Assembly (NCBI GenBank): GCA_020026415.1
Contig: JAHHQL010000001.1
Coordinates: 62,001 to 126,000, forward strand
DNA from: Alistipes sp.
GTDB taxonomy: Bacteria; Bacteroidota; Bacteroidia; Bacteroidales; Rikenellaceae
Length of the DNA: 64,000 nt
Direction: 5' to 3'
Of this stretch, positions 24,116 through 31,890 are shown piece after piece; position 1 is the stretch's first letter, and every line of letters begins with the position of its first letter. Position numbers and translations under genes: made by a program. The notes under the pieces were generated by a model. That model saw only the letters and a program-made list of their open reading frames with translations, ran no database searches and was not told the origin of the DNA.

Positions 24116-24694
24116 ATGGAAAAGAGCATTAAAGGAACCAAGACCGAAAAAAATCTGATGAATTCGTTTGCAGGAGAGAGTCAGGCTCGTATGCGTTATA
24201 CCTATTTTGCCAGCAAGGCCAAGAAGGAGGGTTACGAGCAGATCGCAGCGATCTTCCTTGAGACCGCCGAGCAGGAGAAGGAACACGCAAAACGCATGTT
24301 CAAGTATTTGGAGGGCGGCATGGTGGAGATTACCGCTTCGTTCCCCGCAGGCGTGATCGGTTCGACGCAGGACAACCTGCTGGCTGCCGCACAGGGTGAG
24401 AACGAGGAGTGGACGGATCTTTATCCCCAGTTTGCCCGCGAGGCCATGGAGGAAGGATTTCCCGAAATCGCGGCGATGTACAAGATGATCGCCGTGGCTG
24501 AAGCCGAACACGAGAGTCGCTATCTGAAACTTCTGGGTCGCCTGACCGACGGAACGTGCTTCAAGCGTGACGGTAAAATCTGGTGGCAGTGCCGCAACTG
24601 CGGTTATGTTTGCGAGGCTTCGGAGGCACCGAAGATCTGCCCCGCCTGCAAGCACCCCCAAGCCTATTTCGAGCCCCGTCGCGAGAATTATTGA
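24116..24694 (+). CDS. rbr: rubrerythrin
   Basis: 192 residues. An N-terminal ferritin-like four-helix domain carries the diiron ligands (FAGESQARMRYTYF, ETAEQEKEHAKRM, AEAEHESRY). The C-terminal rubredoxin domain has two Cys pairs (WQCRNCGYVC and ICPACKHPQAYFE). It reduces hydrogen peroxide with electrons from rubredoxin or NAD(P)H partners and is a standard oxygen defence of gut anaerobes. Monocistronic with strong promoter and terminator. Confidence 0.96.
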   Translation: MEKSIKGTKTEKNLMNSFAGESQARMRYTYFASKAKKEGYEQIAAIFLETAEQEKEHAKRMFKYLEGGMVEITASFPAGVIGSTQDNLLAAAQGENEEWTDLYPQFAREAMEEGFPEIAAMYKMIAVAEAEHESRYLKLLGRLTDGTCFKRDGKIWWQCRNCGYVCEASEAPKICPACKHPQAYFEPRRENY

Positions 24695-24721
24695 TCTTTT
24701 GAACTTGGGCTTTCATACCCG

Positions 24722-24755
24722 AAGAGGAGAACCACGGTGGTTCTCCTCTTTTTTT
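24722..24755 (+). terminator. intrinsic terminator of rubrerythrin
   Basis: 12-bp stem (24722-24733 with 24739-24750) and a T run. It lies 28 nt past the stop. Confidence 0.88.
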
Positions 24756-24790
24756 GATTTTGGGCGTGACGTAATCTCCGAAAAAAATCG

Positions 24791-24798
24791 TACCTTTG
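24791..24798 (+). promoter_or_regulatory. -7 box (TACCTTTG) of the ettA-hisS-S41 operon
   Basis: Perfect TAnnTTTG, about 100 nt before the ettA ATG. No clear -33 box. Confidence 0.55.
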
Positions 24799-24899
24799 CA
24801 ATCTAATGGGGACTTCAGATTCCGCCCTTGAAAATCAGCGGGGTTGTCCCTCTTCGGAATAAGGACAAAACGAGTAATAATTTATAAAACGCAATTTTT
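24799..24899 (+). promoter_or_regulatory. ettA leader with competing pairings
   Basis: GGGAC (24809-24813) can pair with GTCCC (24846-24850). The same GTCCC can pair partly with GGAC (24863-24866), and ATTCCG (24819-24824) can pair with CGGAAT (24855-24860). The first and last pairings cross, so they exclude one another in a simple fold. Leaders of ABC-F genes often act as attenuators; here this is only a suggestion. Confidence 0.3.
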
Positions 24900-26573
24900 A
24901 TGGCAGACGAAAAAATCATCTTCTCGATGGTGGGCGTTTCCAAGACGTTCCAAAATCAAAAAAAGGTGCTGAATAACATCTACCTTTCATTCTTCTATGG
25001 CGCGAAGATCGGTATCATCGGTTTGAACGGTTCGGGTAAATCGACCCTGATGAAGATCATCGCGGGTATTGACAAGAATTATCAGGGCGAGGTCGTGTTC
25101 TCGCCGGGTTATTCGGTCGGATATCTGGAACAGGAACCCAAACTCGACGATTCGAAAACCGTGCGAGAAGTGGTCGAGGAGGGATGTGCCCATACGGTTG
25201 CACTGCTCAAGGAGTACGAAGAGATCAACATGAAACTCTGCGAGCCGATGTCCGACGACGAGATGGCCCGCATGATCGAGCGTCAGGGCGAACTCTACGA
25301 ACAGATCGACCATGTGAACGGCTGGGAGTTGGACAGCGTGTTGGAGCGCGCCATGGATGCCCTGCGTTGTCCCGATGCCGACCAGAGCGTGAAATACCTG
25401 TCGGGAGGAGAGCGTCGCCGTGTGGCTTTGTGCCGTCTGTTGTTGCAGCAGCCCGATGTGTTGTTGCTGGATGAGCCGACCAACCACCTCGATGCCGAGT
25501 CGATCGACTGGTTGGAGCAGCACCTGCGTCAGTATAAGGGTACGGTCATCGCCGTGACGCACGACCGTTACTTCTTGGACAATGTGGCAGGTTGGATTCT
25601 CGAACTGGATCGTGGCGAAGGTATTCCGTGGAAGGGAAACTATTCGGGTTGGTTGGAGCAGAAGACCGCCCGTATGGCGATGGAAGAGAAGCAGGAGTCG
25701 AAACGCCGCAAGACCCTCGAACGCGAGTTGGAGTGGGTGCGCATGGCTCCGTCGGGTCGTCACGCCAAGTCGAAGGCTCGTTTGTCGGCCTACGACAAGA
25801 TGATGAACGAAGATGCCAAGCAGAAGGAGGAAAAACTTGAGATCTTTATTCCGAACGGCCCCCGTTTGGGCGATGTCGTGATCGAGGCGCACGATGTGAA
25901 GAAGGCTTTCGGCGACCGCGTGCTGTACGAACATCTCGATTTCACGTTGCCGCCCGCCGGTATCGTGGGCGTGATCGGAGCAAACGGTACGGGTAAAACG
26001 ACTCTGTTCCGTATGATCATGGGACTGGAGCAGCCGACCGAAGGTTCGTTCCGTGTGGGACCGACCGTCAAGTTGGCTTATGTCGATCAGCAGCACAAGT
26101 CGATCGACCCCGAAAAGACGGTTTATGAGGTGATTTCGGGAGGTACGGAGTTGATGATGCTCGGCAAGCGTCAGGTCAATGCCCGCGCTTATGTCGCCCG
26201 GTTCAACTTCACGGGAGCCGATCAGGAGAAGAAGTGCGGCGTGTTGTCGGGTGGTGAGCGCAACCGCCTGCATCTGGCTCTGGCTCTGAAGGAGGAGGGT
26301 AACGTCCTGTTGCTCGATGAGCCGACCAACGACATCGACGTCAATACGTTGCGTGCATTGGAGGAGGGTCTGGAGAACTTCGCAGGTTGTGCCGTGGTCA
26401 TCTCGCACGACCGATGGTTTCTGGATCGTATCGCCACACATATTCTCTCGTTTGAGGGCGACTCGAAGGTGGTCTTCTACGAGGGATCTTACAGCGAGTA
26501 TGAGGAGTGGAAGCGTGCTCAGGGTGGCGACACCCAACCCCACCGCGTGAAATACAAGAAATTAATGGAGTAA
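24900..26573 (+). CDS. ettA: energy-dependent translational throttle protein EttA (ABC-F)
   Basis: 557 residues with two ABC cassettes and no membrane helices. Walker A GLNGSGKST and GANGTGKTT; signatures LSGGERRRVALC and LSGGERNRLHLA; Walker B LLLDEPTNHLD and LLLDEPTNDID. The linker between cassettes (about 245-320) is the P-site-tRNA interaction motif of ABC-F proteins, and the Arm lies near residue 100. EttA binds the ribosomal E site and gates the first elongation step according to ATP/ADP ratio. First gene of an operon with hisS 12 nt downstream. Confidence 0.95.
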   Translation: MADEKIIFSMVGVSKTFQNQKKVLNNIYLSFFYGAKIGIIGLNGSGKSTLMKIIAGIDKNYQGEVVFSPGYSVGYLEQEPKLDDSKTVREVVEEGCAHTVALLKEYEEINMKLCEPMSDDEMARMIERQGELYEQIDHVNGWELDSVLERAMDALRCPDADQSVKYLSGGERRRVALCRLLLQQPDVLLLDEPTNHLDAESIDWLEQHLRQYKGTVIAVTHDRYFLDNVAGWILELDRGEGIPWKGNYSGWLEQKTARMAMEEKQESKRRKTLERELEWVRMAPSGRHAKSKARLSAYDKMMNEDAKQKEEKLEIFIPNGPRLGDVVIEAHDVKKAFGDRVLYEHLDFTLPPAGIVGVIGANGTGKTTLFRMIMGLEQPTEGSFRVGPTVKLAYVDQQHKSIDPEKTVYEVISGGTELMMLGKRQVNARAYVARFNFTGADQEKKCGVLSGGERNRLHLALALKEEGNVLLLDEPTNDIDVNTLRALEEGLENFAGCAVVISHDRWFLDRIATHILSFEGDSKVVFYEGSYSEYEEWKRAQGGDTQPHRVKYKKLME

Positions 26574-26585
26574 AATTTTAAAGAC

Positions 26586-27935
26586 ATGGCACAAAAACCT
26601 TCTATTCCGAAAGGTACGCGCGACTTCTCGCCCCACGAGATGATGCGCCGTCAATATATTTTCGATACCATCCGCCGTGTGTTCCGCACCTACGGTTTTG
26701 CACCGCTGGAGACGCCGTCGATGGAGAACCTCTCGACGCTTCTGGGCAAGTACGGCGACGAGGGCGACAAACTGCTCTTCAAGATCCTCAATTCGGGCGA
26801 CTACGCCGCAAAACTCTCTTCGGAGGAGTTGATGCAGGCCTCGAAGATCTGCGAGAAGGGCTTGCGTTACGATCTGACCGTGCCTTTCGCACGTTATGTC
26901 GTACAACACAACAACGAACTGACCTTCCCCTTCAAACGTTATCAGATCCAGCCCGTATGGCGTGCCGATCGTCCGCAGAAGGGGCGTTACCGCGAGTTTT
27001 ATCAGTGTGACGTCGATGTGATCGGTACCCATTCGCTGTTGTGCGAGGTGGAACTGGTCGAGATCGTCGAGCAGGTGTTCAAGGCACTCGGCATCCGCGT
27101 GCAACTCAAGATGAACAACCGCAAGATCCTCTTCGGTATTGCCGAGACCATCGGCCATGCCGACAAGATGACGGACATCACGGTGGCCATCGACAAGTTG
27201 GACAAGATCGGTTTGGAAAACGTCAAGAACGAACTCTTGGAGCGCGGTCTGGATGCAGAGGCGATCGCCAAATTGCAACCCATCCTCGAAATGAGCGGTA
27301 CGAACTCCGAAAAACTCGACCTTTTGGAGGGCATTCTCTCCGCCTCGGAAACAGGTTTGAAGGGTGTCGGTGAGATGCGCACGATTTTCGGTCATATTGC
27401 CGAGGCAGGTCTTGATCTGGATGTGCAGTTGGATCTGTCGCTGGCTCGCGGGCTGAATTACTATACGGGTGCCATCTTCGAGGTAAAGGCTCTGGATTTC
27501 GAGATCGGCTCGATTTCGGGTGGCGGCCGTTACGACGATTTGACGGGCATTTTCGGTCTGAAAGGTCTTTCGGGCGTGGGAATTTCGTTCGGTGCAGACC
27601 GTATCTATGATGTGATGGTCGGTCTGGATTTGTTCCCTGAGGAGGTCAATTTCTCAACCCGCGTGTTGTTCGTCAATCTGGGCGAAGAGGAGCAGGCTGC
27701 ATCGCTGAAGTTGTTGCGTGAACTGCGTTCGGAACACATCCCTTCGGAGATTTATCCCGAACAGGCCAAGATGAAAAAACAGATGGAATATGCCAACCGC
27801 CGCGATGTGCCTTACGTGGTGATCATCGGTTCGCAGGAACTCGGCGAAAATGCCGCCACGGTCAAGGATATGCGTTCGGGTGAACAGCAGAAGGTCGCTT
27901 TTGCCGATTTCAAGGCTTATTTCACTGATAAATAA
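26586..27935 (+). CDS. hisS: histidyl-tRNA synthetase
   Basis: 449 residues. Class II motif 1 region near 35, motif 2 RYQIQPVWRADRPQ with YREFYQCDVDVIG, the His-A loop LARGLNYYTGAIFE, and motif 3 GVGISFGADRIYDVM. The C-terminal anticodon-binding domain (about 355-449) begins RVLFVNLGEE. It charges tRNA-His. Between ettA (12 nt) and the S41 peptidase (9 nt), so one transcript is likely. Confidence 0.96.
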   Translation: MAQKPSIPKGTRDFSPHEMMRRQYIFDTIRRVFRTYGFAPLETPSMENLSTLLGKYGDEGDKLLFKILNSGDYAAKLSSEELMQASKICEKGLRYDLTVPFARYVVQHNNELTFPFKRYQIQPVWRADRPQKGRYREFYQCDVDVIGTHSLLCEVELVEIVEQVFKALGIRVQLKMNNRKILFGIAETIGHADKMTDITVAIDKLDKIGLENVKNELLERGLDAEAIAKLQPILEMSGTNSEKLDLLEGILSASETGLKGVGEMRTIFGHIAEAGLDLDVQLDLSLARGLNYYTGAIFEVKALDFEIGSISGGGRYDDLTGIFGLKGLSGVGISFGADRIYDVMVGLDLFPEEVNFSTRVLFVNLGEEEQAASLKLLRELRSEHIPSEIYPEQAKMKKQMEYANRRDVPYVVIIGSQELGENAATVKDMRSGEQQKVAFADFKAYFTDK

Positions 27936-27944
27936 ACGGGAACG

Positions 27945-29549
27945 ATGCGTCGTCTGGTCGTATTGTTCGTAGTGCTGACGGGGTCTGTGTCGCTGGTTGC
28001 GGCACAGACCCGTTCGTCTTCCGCGGAGGAGTTTCAGAAACTTTTCCGTGTTTTCCAATACATTTCCCGCATCTATGTCGATGAGGTCGATATGGCTCCG
28101 CTGACCGAACGCGCCATTTCGGCGATGCTCGAAGAGTTGGATCCCCATTCGGCTTACATCGACCGCGAGACGATGCGCGGGGTGGAGGAGGAGTTCGGCG
28201 GGTCGTTCGACGGCATCGGCATCGGGTTCGATATTGTGCGCGACACGCTCCGGGTGGTGAATACCATCGCGGGAGGCCCTGCCGAAAAGGTGGGCATGCT
28301 GCCCGATGACCGCATTTTGAAAATCGACACGCTCGATGCCGTGGGCATCCGACAGGGCGATGTCGCCAAATACCTGCGCGGCAAACGCGGTACGAAGGTG
28401 CGGCTTGAGGTGCTGCGTCCGGGCGAGCGGGATCTTTTGCATTTTGTGGTGGAGCGCGACCGTATTCCGCTTCACACGGTCGATTGTGCCTATATGGCTG
28501 CGGAGGATGTGGGGTATATCCGTCTGGCGCGATTCGGACGGACGACCTACGAGGAGTTGGTGGAGAATTACCGCCGTCTGAACCAGCCGCGTAAGATCAT
28601 CCTCGACCTGCGCGGAAACGGAGGCGGTTTGTTGGATCAGGCGATCGAGGTGGCGGGGTTCTTCCTGCCGAAAAACAGCGAGGTGGTCTCGACCGAGGGG
28701 CGTGCCATCCCCTCCACTACCTTTCGTACACAGTCGCGCGGGTATAATACCGACGGCGGGCTGGTGGTGCTGATCGACGAGAGTTCGGCCTCGGCCTCGG
28801 AGATCGTCACGGGCGCGATTCAGGATTGGGATCGCGGCGTGGTCATCGGCCGTCAGAGTTTCGGCAAAGGACTGGTGCAGCGTCAGATCGGATTGGGAGA
28901 CGGATCGGCCATCCGTCTTACGATGGCGCGTTATCATACCCCGTCGGGGCGTGTCATTCAGCGACCCTACGAAAACGGACATCGTCGGGAGTATTACATC
29001 GACCACCTGCGCCGTTACGACGATCGGGTGGCGGATTCGCTTAATGCGACGGCACCCGAATATTTCACCCTGCGCTACAAACGCAAGGTGCGTGGCGGAG
29101 GCGGAATCCGTCCCGACATCGTGGTCAAGTCCGATACGGCGGGGTACAGCAAGTATCTCGGTGAATTGGTTCGTCGCGGAGTGCTTCGTGAGTTTGTGAC
29201 GGAAAAAGTGGCGGGCGATCGCAAAAACATGCTGGAAAAATGGCCGACTGCCGAAAAATTTGCAGAGGGGTTCTCGGTTGCGGATTCCGAGGCAGATCGT
29301 CTGGCGGAATTTGCGCGGGAGCGCGACATCGAACCCGACACCCGAATCAGCGACGATACGCGCCGATGGATTTCGATTCGCATAAAAGCCCTTGCGGCGC
29401 AATACTTATACGGTGCGGAGGGTTTTTACAGAGTGCTGAATACGGACGATGAAGAGGCTTTTCGGAAGGCTATGGAGGTACTGCGTGATTGGGAAGGTCG
29501 GGGCATGCGTATTTTGCAAGGGAGTTCCGATTTAAAAAAAACATACTAA
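27945..29549 (+). CDS. S41-family C-terminal processing peptidase
   Basis: 534 residues with a signal peptide ending LVAAQ. PDZ domain about 75-160 (GGSFDGIGIGFDIV, AEKVGMLPDDRILKID). The S41 catalytic domain has LDLRGNGGGLLDQAIE, then IDESSASASEIVTGA with the nucleophile Ser and GRQSFGKGLVQ with the general-base Lys. The C-terminal 120 residues are helical. It acts in the periplasm, trimming or degrading proteins from the C-terminus; targets are unknown. Last gene of the ettA operon. Confidence 0.92.
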   Translation: MRRLVVLFVVLTGSVSLVAAQTRSSSAEEFQKLFRVFQYISRIYVDEVDMAPLTERAISAMLEELDPHSAYIDRETMRGVEEEFGGSFDGIGIGFDIVRDTLRVVNTIAGGPAEKVGMLPDDRILKIDTLDAVGIRQGDVAKYLRGKRGTKVRLEVLRPGERDLLHFVVERDRIPLHTVDCAYMAAEDVGYIRLARFGRTTYEELVENYRRLNQPRKIILDLRGNGGGLLDQAIEVAGFFLPKNSEVVSTEGRAIPSTTFRTQSRGYNTDGGLVVLIDESSASASEIVTGAIQDWDRGVVIGRQSFGKGLVQRQIGLGDGSAIRLTMARYHTPSGRVIQRPYENGHRREYYIDHLRRYDDRVADSLNATAPEYFTLRYKRKVRGGGGIRPDIVVKSDTAGYSKYLGELVRRGVLREFVTEKVAGDRKNMLEKWPTAEKFAEGFSVADSEADRLAEFARERDIEPDTRISDDTRRWISIRIKALAAQYLYGAEGFYRVLNTDDEEAFRKAMEVLRDWEGRGMRILQGSSDLKKTY

Positions 29550-29585
29550 ATGCGGGTGTAGATCGTAAAATGTAGGAACAAATTC

Positions 29586-29616
29586 TTGGAAAAACGGACT
29601 GAATTTTATAACTTCG
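29586..29616 (+). promoter_or_regulatory. probable promoter of the DUF3276 gene
   Basis: TTGG at 29586-29589, 19 nt, then TAACTTCG at 29609-29616, one mismatch from the -7 consensus. Confidence 0.5.
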
Positions 29617-29664
29617 TAATGGTATTACAACCGCAGACTATTTTTCCGTACAGATTTTTCAGTT

Positions 29665-29991
29665 ATGTTTTTAAACTCTAATCCACACCGGGAGACCGAA
29701 GATCACGAAGAGCGACAGGTTCTCTCTAAAACTGTGAAAGCAGGTCGCCGTACCTATTTCTTTGATGTCCGTGCCACACGTGGCGACGACTATTATTTGA
29801 CAATTACCGAAAGTCGCAAGATGACGCAGACCGACGGTTCGGTGACTTACGACCGTCACAAGATATTTTTGTATAAGGAAGACTTCTCCAAATTTGCCGA
29901 TACGTTGCAGGAGGTCGTAGATTTCATCCGTCGGGAACGCCCCCAGGAACTCCGTAAGGAGGAGACTGTGCCGACCGGAGACCCTGTTTAG
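29665..29991 (+). CDS. DUF3276 (PUR-alpha-like nucleic-acid binding) protein
   Basis: 108 residues, no signal peptide. The PUR-type fold is indicated by VLSKTVKAGRRTYFFDVRA, YYLTITESRK and KIFLYKEDFSKFADTLQEVV, two beta-beta-beta-helix units typical of DUF3276. The PUR-alpha homologue of Borrelia binds DNA and RNA, so a regulatory or RNA-binding role is plausible but untested here. Monocistronic. Confidence 0.88.
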   Translation: MFLNSNPHRETEDHEERQVLSKTVKAGRRTYFFDVRATRGDDYYLTITESRKMTQTDGSVTYDRHKIFLYKEDFSKFADTLQEVVDFIRRERPQELRKEETVPTGDPV

Positions 29992-30017
29992 GCTTGCCGC
30001 AGATAAGTTTTTGAGTC

Positions 30018-30078
30018 AAAGTGATTCCGCCCGTGGTTCTTTTTTTCGAGGGACGACGGGCGAGATCACTTTTTTTTG
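30018..30078 (+). terminator. intrinsic terminator of the DUF3276 gene
   Basis: A long imperfect hairpin pairs 30018-30034 with 30054-30071 (AAAGTGAT...CGCCCGT with ACGGGCG...ATCACTTT), followed by eight T. It covers the -33 region of the next promoter. Confidence 0.7.
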
Positions 30079-30079
30079 G

Positions 30080-30087
30080 TATCTTTG
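30080..30087 (+). promoter_or_regulatory. -7 box (TATCTTTG) of the DUF368-aroE operon
   Basis: Perfect TAnnTTTG immediately after the preceding terminator's T run. Leader about 45 nt. -33 is not recognisable. Confidence 0.55.
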
Positions 30088-30139
30088 CCCGATTACATAA
30101 CCGATCCCGACTGTCTTTAAGTCGGATAAAGAGAAGAAT

Positions 30140-31081
30140 ATGAATTTTACCAAAACCCTCATTCTGGCACTGAAAGGATGTGCCATGGGTATGGCCGATG
30201 TGGTACCGGGTGTGTCGGGCGGCACCATCGCCTTCATTTCGGGAATCTACGAAGAGTTGATCGCCTCGATCCGTAACCTTGACCTTACGGCACTCAAAGA
30301 CCTGTTGCACGGTCGTTTCCGCCTTTTCTGGCACCATGTGAACGGCAGTTTCCTGTTGCCTGTGCTGTGTGGTGTGGCGATCTCGATCCTTTCTCTTGCA
30401 AAGGTCATGACCTTCTTTCTGGAATATTATCCCATTCAAATCTGGTCGTTTTTCTTCGGACTGATCATCGCTTCGGCATTCCTTGTCGCCAAGCAGATCT
30501 CGAAATGGAATTGGTCATCGGTGCTGATGGCCATAGTGGGTATTGCCGTGGCGTGGTGGATCACGGTCGCATCGCCTGCCGAAACCCCCGACGACTGGTG
30601 GTTCGTCATGCTGTCGGGGGCTGTTGCCATCTGTGCCATGATCCTGCCCGGTATTTCGGGGGCATTCATCCTGCTTTTGTTGGGCAAATACCAATACATC
30701 ATGTTGGCGGTGAGTAATCTGAATATTCCCGTCATAGTCATCTTTATGGCGGGTGCGGGTGCCGGTATCATCGCTTTCTCGCATCTTTTGTCGTGGCTCT
30801 TGAAAGAACATCACGACCCGACGATCGCCCTGCTGATGGGTTTTATGTTGGGTTCGCTCAATAAGGTATGGCCGTGGAAGGAGACCGTCACCTCGATCGT
30901 CGATAAGCAAGGCAAGATGATCCCGGTTTTGCAGGAGAACATCACCCCCAATCAGTTCGAGGCACTGACGGGTGCGGATTCCTGCCTGTTGCAGGGTATT
31001 TCGCTCTGCATCGTGGGTCTGTTCACGATCTACGCCATAGAACTCGCCGCGCGCATCCTGCTTAAAAAACGCGGACAATGA
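30140..31081 (+). CDS. DUF368 membrane protein, PopT-type undecaprenyl-phosphate translocase
   Basis: 313 residues with about eight membrane spans. The start GCAMGMADVVPGVSGGTIAF is the diagnostic DUF368 signature, repeated in inverted form as MILPGISGAFILLLLGKYQ near residue 180. DUF368 (PopT) and DedA (UptA) proteins were shown in other bacteria to return undecaprenyl phosphate across the inner membrane for reuse in peptidoglycan and polysaccharide synthesis; function here is by family. Its stop overlaps the aroE start by 4 nt. Confidence 0.9.
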   Translation: MNFTKTLILALKGCAMGMADVVPGVSGGTIAFISGIYEELIASIRNLDLTALKDLLHGRFRLFWHHVNGSFLLPVLCGVAISILSLAKVMTFFLEYYPIQIWSFFFGLIIASAFLVAKQISKWNWSSVLMAIVGIAVAWWITVASPAETPDDWWFVMLSGAVAICAMILPGISGAFILLLLGKYQYIMLAVSNLNIPVIVIFMAGAGAGIIAFSHLLSWLLKEHHDPTIALLMGFMLGSLNKVWPWKETVTSIVDKQGKMIPVLQENITPNQFEALTGADSCLLQGISLCIVGLFTIYAIELAARILLKKRGQ

Positions 31082-31815
31082 GACGTTTCGGATTAATCGG
31101 CCGTACGCTTGCCCACTCCTTCTCGAAGGAGTATTTCACCTGTAAATTCGAGCGGGAACACCTCTCGGATTGCGTTTATGAACTTTACGAGTTGCCCCGA
31201 GTGGAGGATGTGTTGTCATTACTGAAGGAACATCCCGATTTGGAGGGGCTGAACGTGACGATTCCCTATAAACAGCAGGTGATTCCGCTGTTGGACGAGG
31301 TGTCGTTCGAGGCGCAGAACATCGGTGCGGTGAACTGCATCCGTCGGATGAAGGACGGACGTTTGGTGGGTTATAACACCGACATCGAGGGGCTTCGCTC
31401 GTCACTCGGACACCTGTTGCAGGGCGCACAACCCGACGAAGCATTGGTCTTGGGTACGGGCGGTGCATCGCAGGCGGTGCAGTATGCCTTGGCGGAGCAG
31501 GGGATCGGTTATCAGCTGGTTTCGCGCGACGAGATGCGCGGAAATTACACCTACGACAATCTGCCCGTCGAGGTGGTCGGGGCGAGTCGTCTGGTGATCA
31601 ACGCCACACCCGTGGGTACGTGGCCCGATGTGGAGGATGCCCCGCGAATCCCATACGCCTATCTTACGCCCGATCACTATTTGTTGGATTTGGTGTATAA
31701 TCCCGATGTGACGACTTTCCTCGATTACGGCATGCAGCGCGGAGCGCACGTACTGAACGGACGCATGATGCTCGAAGTGCAGGCCGAAGCGGCTTGGCGC
31801 ATCTGGAACGAATAA
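31078..31815 (+). CDS. aroE: shikimate dehydrogenase
   Basis: 245 residues, short for the family (about 270). Substrate half: FGLIGRTLAHSFSKEYF (shikimate Ser pair), NVTIPYKQQVI (catalytic Lys) and IGAVNCI. NADP half: LVLGTGGASQAVQYAL, then VINATPVGTW and LDLVYNPDVTTFL. It reduces 3-dehydroshikimate in aromatic amino-acid synthesis. ATG at 31078 overlaps the DUF368 stop (ATGA), so the two are coupled. Confidence 0.95.
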   Translation: MRRFGLIGRTLAHSFSKEYFTCKFEREHLSDCVYELYELPRVEDVLSLLKEHPDLEGLNVTIPYKQQVIPLLDEVSFEAQNIGAVNCIRRMKDGRLVGYNTDIEGLRSSLGHLLQGAQPDEALVLGTGGASQAVQYALAEQGIGYQLVSRDEMRGNYTYDNLPVEVVGASRLVINATPVGTWPDVEDAPRIPYAYLTPDHYLLDLVYNPDVTTFLDYGMQRGAHVLNGRMMLEVQAEAAWRIWNE

Positions 31816-31835
31816 AATAGCGGGATTTTATATAA

Positions 31836-31867
31836 AAAGGGAGGCATCTTTTCGGATGCCTCCCTTT
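31836..31867. terminator. bidirectional terminator between aroE and the lipoprotein
   Basis: 13-bp stem (31836-31848 with 31855-31867), 6-nt loop. T-rich flanks on both strands serve both convergent genes. Confidence 0.82.
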
Positions 31868-31890
31868 GTTTTGGGGAATCCCCTGTGGAA

